A stretch of 64,000 nucleotides of DNA, taken from positions 1,854,784-1,918,783 of the forward strand of contig JALCLG010000001.1 in the NCBI GenBank assembly GCA_022647725.1, in the 5' to 3' direction. The DNA comes from Bacilli bacterium (GTDB lineage: Bacteria; Bacillota_I; Bacilli_A; RFN20; CAG-288). The notes under the pieces were generated by a model that had not been told where the DNA came from, made no database searches, and saw only the letters and a list, made by a program, of their open reading frames with translations. Each line of letters starts with the position of its first letter. Positions within the stretch are counted from its first letter, which is position 1. The position numbers and the translations under genes are program-made. Of this stretch, positions 58,147-64,000 are shown piece after piece.

Positions 58147-60852
58147 TTAGCTTATGGCCGTGATCGTGATGGTGGTATCGCCGGTCGGAGTGAATGCAAT
58201 GTAGCTATAGGCATCATAATCGGCATCGATCGTAGCAGTGGTCTGTCCGTGCATCAGGATCGTAACATGGGCCTTGATGTAAGGCTCAATCTTCAATTCG
58301 GTTCCGGCAACCACCTCAGCTCCGGATTTATAGGACTTATAGGCAGTATCGGCAAGATAGTATTGGAGACCACCCGTGCTGCTCAGCGGGCAAGAGATCG
58401 TCAGGGAATAACCGGCAACCTTGCTGACAGTCAAAGTGATGTTTCCGGTGATCTGATAATTTCCGGAATAATCCTTGGTTAAGGCCGTCTCTCCGACGTT
58501 CACGGCAACTGTATACATCTGATTCACGCCGGCATCATCCGTGGTCACGCCGAGATAGTCCCCGACATGCAAATGGCTGAGATCTGTGGCAGCTTGGCCA
58601 TTAATCGTGTAGGTCAGCGTGGCACCGACGGTATTGGTAACCGTCGAGGTCACGACGCTGGCCGCCGTGAAGGTAAAACTGAAGACGGTATTAGCATTGA
58701 TTGTATAATAATTATAACTGTTGTTAAAACTATATGTTTTAATACCCGTAGATTCGTTAATGTAGGTGGAATCCGGGCTCATGGTCACCGAGGAGGATCC
58801 CGCCGTTGCAACCAATTGGACATCGTAATCCGAATTGACCAGAGCCACCGTCAGGGAATAGGTGTCTCCCGCTTTGAAGGAAACATCCGGATCGCCGGTG
58901 ACAGCAGGAAAATATAAGGTTTTATAGGAAGCAGCATTGTAGAGCTGAGACCGACTCGTTCCGGTCTGAACGAAATCGGCGCTATGGGTACCGTAATCGA
59001 AGCTGATCGTAAGGGCCGTGTTCGTGCCTAAGACCGGTGTCAGAGTGATATCCTGGCTAGGCATCGTGAAGCTGAAGGTCTTGGCCGAGGCATCAACGGT
59101 CACCGGCACCGTGCTGGTGATATCCGCGCTGTTTTTATCGGTGACGGCAAAATGATCCACAAAGCTCAGACTGTCCGAGAAATAGAAGCTGCCCGTAACA
59201 GTCGCACCGGCAACAAACGGCGACGTTCCGGAGAAATAGGTCGTGATGCCGGTGACGCTGGCCAAGCTGGCATTGTAGGTATAGGCCGTGACGATCGTAA
59301 TCGTTACGGCGCCGGAATCCGGCATCGTGAATCCAAAGTAATTGCCAAAGTAGCCACCGGAAGTCATAGCAATCGTATCGCCATTGTTGACTTTGATGCC
59401 TACCACGCCGACACCGGTATCCGGAGTAATATCACCTGGCATGACATAGGCGGTGGACGAAGCCTTGGCGCTGGTATAGCCGCCATCGCCGATGGCCCGG
59501 TGGATCTTCAGGGATGAGAGGTTCAGAATGTGGCCCGTTACATCTTCAGTAAACGTCACCGGCAGAGCATCGCCGACGGCAAAAGTGATGCTGACCGCCG
59601 CAGTAGGCATGACAAAGGAGAGAGTGCCATTGGCATTGGTGGTCGGCGTCACACCGGTTACGGTGCAGGGCAGCAAATATTTGTTGGCGCCTTTTTCCTT
59701 GAATTGAAGGGTCACCGTATCACCGGGCAGGACCGATGTCGGTGCTCCTGAAGTCGGTGTGGTAATGGTAACCAAGTCACTGTTCACGTACGTAATCGTC
59801 TGGCTCTCAACTGCCGTCGACGTCAGCTTGATGGTGATGTCGCCGGTTAACTTATCGCTGGAAATCCAATTCGTGTAACCAATATCGTCATTGAACGTAT
59901 TGTGGGTCGAATAGTCCGTCTGGAATTCCAGATCCGTCCAAGTATCCGCACTGTCTAACTTCCAGGAAGCCGTCACCAGATGGCTCGGCTGACGGACGAC
60001 GCCAATGGCGATGCTGGTATAATCCGTAAAGGTAGGATCATAGCCTAAAACAGTGAGCCCGGCATCAGCCTGAATGGTAACTTTATGTCCTTTAGTGACA
60101 TCAAAATAGTTGTTGGTATTCAAATAGAAATAAAGGCTAACATCTTGGGAAGGCATCGTAAAGGTGAATGACAGGTTAAGCACACCTCCACTCGAAGTCT
60201 TCTTGGTGGCATCATAGGTCGGATGGATGACTTTGTCATTGACGTTGATATAGATGTTTTCGACACGGGTGTAGTAGATGCCATAGGTCTGATCAACGGC
60301 AGCCATCGTGGCCGTCACGGTCTCGCCTTCGGCATAGACATCGGCTTCCTTCAAGGTCAAAGAAGACCAATCGAACTCCGTATCCCGAAGGTTGACGTTC
60401 TTCAATAAGGCAATCTTATGGGTAGCGACAAAGGAGGCGGAGACAACCACGGCTTTGCCCGGCATGACAAAGGTATACGTTACTCCGGCAGCCACGGCAG
60501 TCAAGCTGAGGTCGTCGCTTAACGATATCTGGTTGAACCGATAACCGGAGTTGACACTGACTGTCAAGGTCACGGTCTCGCCTTCCGCTGCCTGTTCCTT
60601 ATCGATGCTGACATCCCCGCCAACCATTCCTGCGGCTTTAGTAACCGCATAGGTCGTTACGACCGAAGTCGAGGTCGAAACCGAAGGAGAAGCCACTGAA
60701 GCGGAGCTAACCGATGCGGAGTCGACAAAAGTCGAAGAAACCGACGTTGAAGTGGCTGTAGTGGTGGCACTCGCCGAGGTCGAAGTCACTTTCGTGCAGC
60801 CGGCTAAGAACAAAGCCAACACTGCAAACAGCGTAACGTTTGTCTTTTTCAT
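58147..60852 (-). CDS. Surface lipoprotein with repeated beta-sandwich (InlB B-like) modules
   Basis: 901 residues. Signal peptide with lipobox LFLAGC (Cys19), then a Ser/Thr/Val-rich linker to about residue 65. The rest is a chain of modules of about 60-110 residues. Each has a GETVTL-type strand followed by a closing strand such as YTFVMPGKAVVVSASF, FTFTMPSQDVSLYFYL, LSFVMPTAAVSITFAV or FSFTMPSQDITLTPVL; this is the layout of divergent InlB B-repeats. It is attached to the cell surface and probably binds polymers or host molecules; no catalytic motif is seen. GAAAGGA precedes the ATG. It follows the LRR lipoprotein gene after 15 bases. Confidence 0.8.
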   Translation of the reverse strand: MKKTNVTLFAVLALFLAGCTKVTSTSASATTTATSTSVSSTFVDSASVSSASVASPSVSTSTSVVTTYAVTKAAGMVGGDVSIDKEQAAEGETVTLTVSVNSGYRFNQISLSDDLSLTAVAAGVTYTFVMPGKAVVVSASFVATHKIALLKNVNLRDTEFDWSSLTLKEADVYAEGETVTATMAAVDQTYGIYYTRVENIYINVNDKVIHPTYDATKKTSSGGVLNLSFTFTMPSQDVSLYFYLNTNNYFDVTKGHKVTIQADAGLTVLGYDPTFTDYTSIAIGVVRQPSHLVTASWKLDSADTWTDLEFQTDYSTHNTFNDDIGYTNWISSDKLTGDITIKLTSTAVESQTITYVNSDLVTITTPTSGAPTSVLPGDTVTLQFKEKGANKYLLPCTVTGVTPTTNANGTLSFVMPTAAVSITFAVGDALPVTFTEDVTGHILNLSSLKIHRAIGDGGYTSAKASSTAYVMPGDITPDTGVGVVGIKVNNGDTIAMTSGGYFGNYFGFTMPDSGAVTITIVTAYTYNASLASVTGITTYFSGTSPFVAGATVTGSFYFSDSLSFVDHFAVTDKNSADITSTVPVTVDASAKTFSFTMPSQDITLTPVLGTNTALTISFDYGTHSADFVQTGTSRSQLYNAASYKTLYFPAVTGDPDVSFKAGDTYSLTVALVNSDYDVQLVATAGSSSVTMSPDSTYINESTGIKTYSFNNSYNYYTINANTVFSFTFTAASVVTSTVTNTVGATLTYTINGQAATDLSHLHVGDYLGVTTDDAGVNQMYTVAVNVGETALTKDYSGNYQITGNITLTVSKVAGYSLTISCPLSSTGGLQYYLADTAYKSYKSGAEVVAGTELKIEPYIKAHVTILMHGQTTATIDADYDAYSYIAFTPTGDTTITITAIS

Positions 60853-60867
60853 AAGGGTTTATTCCTT

Positions 60868-63210
60868 TCAGGCAATGATGCCTTTCCCCGTTCTCAGATC
60901 CACCGTATAATCCGTCTGACTCGTTGTTCCGTAATTGACCGTCACCTTCGTCAGTGTCGAATAATTGCTGCCAAACCATTCCTTCCAGGTCGAATTGGCA
61001 AGCTTTTCATCGGTGGTTAGTAGACTGTTGGTGACGAGCGTATTCCACTGATCCTTGCTGCCGGTATAGGAGATAGCGGTCAGCTTACTTAACGTCGGGA
61101 GAGTGTCGTGATCCATCTTGGTCAAGGAGCTCGGGAGGATAAGCGTATTGAAATCTGAAGAGACATTGGAAAGGAAGTCCGTCGGGGTCTCCTTGAAAGC
61201 CGTGCAGAGCGAGAGATCCAAGGATTTCAGGCTGTCATCAAAACCGAAAGAGGTAGACGCGACGGTCGTCAAAGCCGGCGACGCTTTGATGCTGGTGATG
61301 CCGTTACCCAGCGAGTAGAAGGCAAAACTGCCGATGGTGGCAATGCTGCTGGAGGAGAGATCCAAGGAGGTCAGCCCTGTGGTCATGCCGAAAGCATAAT
61401 CTCCAAGCGAGGTGACACCGCCCCAGGAGGTGACCGACGTGAGACTGGCCCCATAGAAGCACCATTCCGGAATCTCGGTCAGGGTCGTCGGGAAGCCAAT
61501 CGTTTCTAAGCCATGAGCGTTGTTGAAGGCATTCTTGCCCAAGGTTGTCAGCCCTTCATTGAGACTGACACTGGTGACGATGCTATTGGCAAAGGCATTG
61601 TCGCCGATGGTTTTCAGTCCTTTGCCGGCGACAAAGTGGGTGATGCTCCGGTTGCCGGAGAAGACGCTGTCGGCTAACGCAGTCACGGTATCGGGAAGAA
61701 CATAGGTGCCATAGAACGTGGAAGGCATCTTATAAAGGGAGGTCTTATCCGCATTATAGAGAATCCCGTCTTCGGCCGAAAAAGCCGTGTTGCCGTCGGC
61801 GACCTCATAGCCGTTGATATAGTCATCCCCATAGAAGGAATAGTCGCCGATCTTCGTGACATTCTTAGGAATCGTCACCGTGCCCTGGATGTTGGAGGAG
61901 GCAAAGGCCCAGTCCGCAATCTCGGTGATGCCATCGGGAAGCATGAAATTGGAGGTGGCCGTGACGCCATCGACGGTCAGAATATAAATACCGGAATTCA
62001 TGAAGGCACTCTCAGCAATCGTGGTCAGTCCGGCCGGCAGAACCACTTCCTTCAAAGCCGTATCATTGAAGAAGCAATACCGGGGGATTGTCTTCAGCGT
62101 AGAGGGTAAGACGAGTTTGGACAGCAAAGGGCAGCCCGAGAAGCCACTATCCGGGAGGGTCGTGATGCCTTCATCAAACGTGACGGTGTTGAGATTCGGC
62201 ATCGAGGCAAACTGAATGGAATCATTCGCTGAGGAGAAATCCACGGTTCCCGGGATTTCCAACGTCAGGATGTTCTCGGCCAGCCAGAAGGCCCGGATAT
62301 GAATGGTCTTCAAGCCATTGGGAAGCACGACATCATGGACAAGACTGGCGGCAAAGGCCTGATTGTCAATCACTTTCAGCTGCGAGGATGAAGTCGTGGC
62401 AAAGTTACGGATGCCGCGGGTATCCTGCAAGGACATCTCCCCTAACTCGGTGACGGTATCCGGAAGGGTATACGTCTCCTGCACCAGACACATCGGAACC
62501 TTGACCAGTGTCGTGACATCTTTGTTATAGAGAATGCCGTCGATGCAGGTGAAGTTCTCATTGTCGGGATCCACGCTCAGATAAGCCACGGAAACGGAAG
62601 CATACGTTGAGATAAATAACGGGGCCACCGTTTTGATGTTTTTGCCGAGATGGACACTCTTGGCAAACTGACTGTTGATTGCAAAATTCTCAACCTGGAC
62701 GACCGGATATTCCGTGCCCTGATACTGGATGGTATCCGGAATCACGACATCGGCAAATTCCCGGTAAGGATCGGAGAAGCTGACGAGTTCGATCTCGGTG
62801 TTGGTCGCATCCGTGAAGGCCCAGGAGTAGCAATCCGTCCGGGTGTAGTCCCGGGCTTCATAGGTAGCCGTATAAATCAGGTGGGTCGCATCCTTGAAGT
62901 TCTCTTTCCAGCCGGTAAAGACATAGAAGTAAGTCGCATCGATATCCCGGTGCGGCGTCTCGCCGGTATAACTCGGGATGGCCTCGCCATAGGTGATGGT
63001 GCTCTCCTGAAGAGAAGTGCCGTCATAATCCTGATAGGTCACCTTGATTTCCTGAGCTTCCGGAACGGTGGAATTGACCGAGGTGCTGACGGAAGAGGAA
63101 ACAGAGTCGGACGGAGCAACGGAGGCCGCCGGGGAACTGGTGCTTGTTTTCCCGGAGCAGCTAACCAGCATCGTCAAGGCAAGTAAGGAGACAGTCAACG
63201 TTTTTTTCAT
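60868..63210 (-). CDS. Surface lipoprotein with BspA-type leucine-rich repeats
   Basis: 780 residues. Lipobox LVSC (Cys18), a Ser/Thr/Ala linker to about 50, then a Flg_new-like module (TYQDYDGTSLQESTITYGE, VFTGWKENF). About 25 repeats of the LRR_5/BspA type make up the rest, for example LPSTLKTIPRYCFFNDTAL, LPAGLTTIAESAFMNSGI, IPKNVTKIGDYSFYGD and LNEGLTTLGKNAFNNAHGL. Such proteins mediate adhesion to host surfaces or other microbes. Its own promoter is at 63255-63283, and AAAGGA precedes the ATG. Confidence 0.9.
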   Translation of the reverse strand: MKKTLTVSLLALTMLVSCSGKTSTSSPAASVAPSDSVSSSVSTSVNSTVPEAQEIKVTYQDYDGTSLQESTITYGEAIPSYTGETPHRDIDATYFYVFTGWKENFKDATHLIYTATYEARDYTRTDCYSWAFTDATNTEIELVSFSDPYREFADVVIPDTIQYQGTEYPVVQVENFAINSQFAKSVHLGKNIKTVAPLFISTYASVSVAYLSVDPDNENFTCIDGILYNKDVTTLVKVPMCLVQETYTLPDTVTELGEMSLQDTRGIRNFATTSSSQLKVIDNQAFAASLVHDVVLPNGLKTIHIRAFWLAENILTLEIPGTVDFSSANDSIQFASMPNLNTVTFDEGITTLPDSGFSGCPLLSKLVLPSTLKTIPRYCFFNDTALKEVVLPAGLTTIAESAFMNSGIYILTVDGVTATSNFMLPDGITEIADWAFASSNIQGTVTIPKNVTKIGDYSFYGDDYINGYEVADGNTAFSAEDGILYNADKTSLYKMPSTFYGTYVLPDTVTALADSVFSGNRSITHFVAGKGLKTIGDNAFANSIVTSVSLNEGLTTLGKNAFNNAHGLETIGFPTTLTEIPEWCFYGASLTSVTSWGGVTSLGDYAFGMTTGLTSLDLSSSSIATIGSFAFYSLGNGITSIKASPALTTVASTSFGFDDSLKSLDLSLCTAFKETPTDFLSNVSSDFNTLILPSSLTKMDHDTLPTLSKLTAISYTGSKDQWNTLVTNSLLTTDEKLANSTWKEWFGSNYSTLTKVTVNYGTTSQTDYTVDLRTGKGIIA

Positions 63211-63254
63211 AGCAATGGTCCTTTTTGTGAAGCCTTTCTTACAAAACAGGGTCT

Positions 63255-63283
63255 ATTTTATGGATTGAAAGACTATCCTGCAA
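63255..63283 (-). promoter_or_regulatory. Promoter of the two-lipoprotein operon
   Basis: Minus strand TTGCAG (63278-63283), 17-bp spacer, TAAAAT (63255-63260). Confidence 0.65.
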
Positions 63284-63334
63284 TGAACACAACGTGACCT
63301 TACAGGACTCCCCGTATCTTTTTTTGGGGGACAA

Positions 63335-63343
63335 TGATATAAT
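63335..63343 (+). promoter_or_regulatory. Extended -10 promoter of the 63373 lipoprotein gene
   Basis: TGATATAAT (TATAAT at 63338-63343), diverging from the promoter at 63255-63283; no clear -35. Confidence 0.55.
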
Positions 63344-63372
63344 TCCCAAGTCTTTTGAAAAGGAGAGCCCGG

Positions 63373-64000
63373 ATGAATAAAAAAATAACCTATCTTGGCC
63401 TGACGGGACTGTTGCTTTTAAGTGGTTGTCAGAAGACCTCTTCGACGGTCAACAGTGCCAGTGATTCTGCCTCCGTCACCTCGGCATCTGCGGACTCTTC
63501 TCTGCCTTCCGCAGCCACCTCGCAAAGTACGAAACTGACCGCCGATATGTTAGCGGCTCTCCGGGGCGGTCTTGCCGTCAATGAAACCATGACCGTTGTC
63601 ACCAAGACGTCGTCCACCTACGGAACTACAACCGCCACCTATGTCTCCCTGTTTGACTACCAATGCCTGAATGACGAATATACATTCCAAGGCTATCAGC
63701 CGGTAGCTTCAACGGCCACCCCCACGCGTGACACCTTAACGCAAAGCGGGGACATTGTCAGTCAGGAAAACCTGGCCAAGAATGCCACTTTAAACATCAA
63801 CAATACCATTGACTATGCTACCCTTACCGATCCCAACACCACCGCCGACATGATCTTCAAAGACAGTGGTTTTGCTAACCCCTTTGCTTTGCTGACTCGG
63901 GCCTTATTCACCCGCAGCATCGACGATGACCATGTTTATATAAGCCGTGCCAATACCGATGCCGATACCTTGAAGTTAATTGAAGCCGGCTATGGCTTTA
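63373..64000 (+). CDS. Lipoprotein, 5' part (continues beyond the window)
   Basis: The frame from ATG 63373 is open to the end of the window (209 residues visible). Signal peptide MNKKITYLGLTGLLLLSGC ends in a lipobox with Cys19, followed by a Ser/Ala/Thr linker to about residue 52, then a folded region starting KLTADMLAALRGGLAVNETM. Not recognised beyond that. AAAAGGAG lies seven bases upstream. It is divergent from the BspA-type lipoprotein gene and shares its linker style. Confidence 0.82.
   Translation, partial: MNKKITYLGLTGLLLLSGCQKTSSTVNSASDSASVTSASADSSLPSAATSQSTKLTADMLAALRGGLAVNETMTVVTKTSSTYGTTTATYVSLFDYQCLNDEYTFQGYQPVASTATPTRDTLTQSGDIVSQENLAKNATLNINNTIDYATLTDPNTTADMIFKDSGFANPFALLTRALFTRSIDDDHVYISRANTDADTLKLIEAGYGF

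Noticed and set aside
58621..60800. Repeats in the 58-63 kb lipoprotein genes as a CRISPR or DNA repeat array
   Set aside because: The similarity is at protein level between beta modules and LRRs; the DNA shows no regularly spaced identical repeats.

Overview
The window comes from a low-to-mid GC Firmicute, probably an uncultured gut Bacilli lineage near Erysipelotrichales or the Mollicutes. The evidence is gene order and content. yqeG-yqeH-(nadD)yqeK-rsfS and yqhY-nusB-xseA-xseB-dxs-recN are Bacillus-type blocks. NadD and YqeK are fused, as in mycoplasmas. There are topoisomerase IV genes, PepC, an MEP-pathway isoprenoid route (ispG, dxs) and CCA-encoding tRNA genes. The standard genetic code fits every gene read. 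The lineage is an inference; no marker search was possible.

Layout. 1-5.2 kb (+): end of a (p)ppGpp synthetase, hisS, aspS and a DEAD-box-type helicase. 5.2-8.2 kb: ispG (-), rpmG, efp and a UPF0154 gene (+), then plsY (-). 8.3-16.8 kb (+): parE-parC, then the ribosome-assembly block yqeG-yqeH-nadD/yqeK-rsfS-mtnN. 16.8-17.1 kb: AT-rich spacer packed with TAGTA/TACTA pentamers. 17.1-33.3 kb (-): GH3 glycosidase, NitT/TauT-type permease and binding lipoprotein, deoB, xerD, dinB, then recN-dxs-xseB-xseA-nusB-membrane protein-yqhY, then tex. 33.5-36.3 kb (+): tandem aminopeptidase C genes. 36.3-42.4 kb (-): ABC ATPase/permease fusion, small membrane protein, leuS. 42.6-44.4 kb (+): rpsD with a leader, tRNA-His, a 23-codon basic small ORF and a membrane protein. 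44.5-54.2 kb (mostly -): SPFH/NfeD pair, unknown proteins, malQ, mgtC, a TPP-riboswitch-controlled ThiT-like transporter, a hybrid histidine kinase and tRNA-Ser. 54.3-58 kb (+): GtrA-like protein, tRNA-Gly, a GC-rich IS1182-type insertion sequence, a MIF-like tautomerase and tRNA-Cys/Arg/Pro. 58.1-64 kb: three serine/threonine-rich surface lipoproteins.

Five long genes are interrupted by single-base frame changes: aspS, the GH3 gene, dinB, the ABC fusion and the hybrid kinase. Four carry one base too many and one lacks a base. Because aspS should be essential, either the sequence has indel errors or some of these are read by frameshifting. The aspS site is exactly CTT-AGG-C, the heptamer used by yeast Ty1 for +1 frameshifting, and a +1 shift there restores the family alignment without a gap.

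Other points of interest are a NadD domain without its HxGH motif, an EF-P without the PGKG loop, an overlong ThiT under a TPP riboswitch, a 23-residue basic peptide gene with a strong ribosome binding site and its own terminator, and the TAGTA-rich spacer. I found no CRISPR array, phage, rRNA or replication origin.
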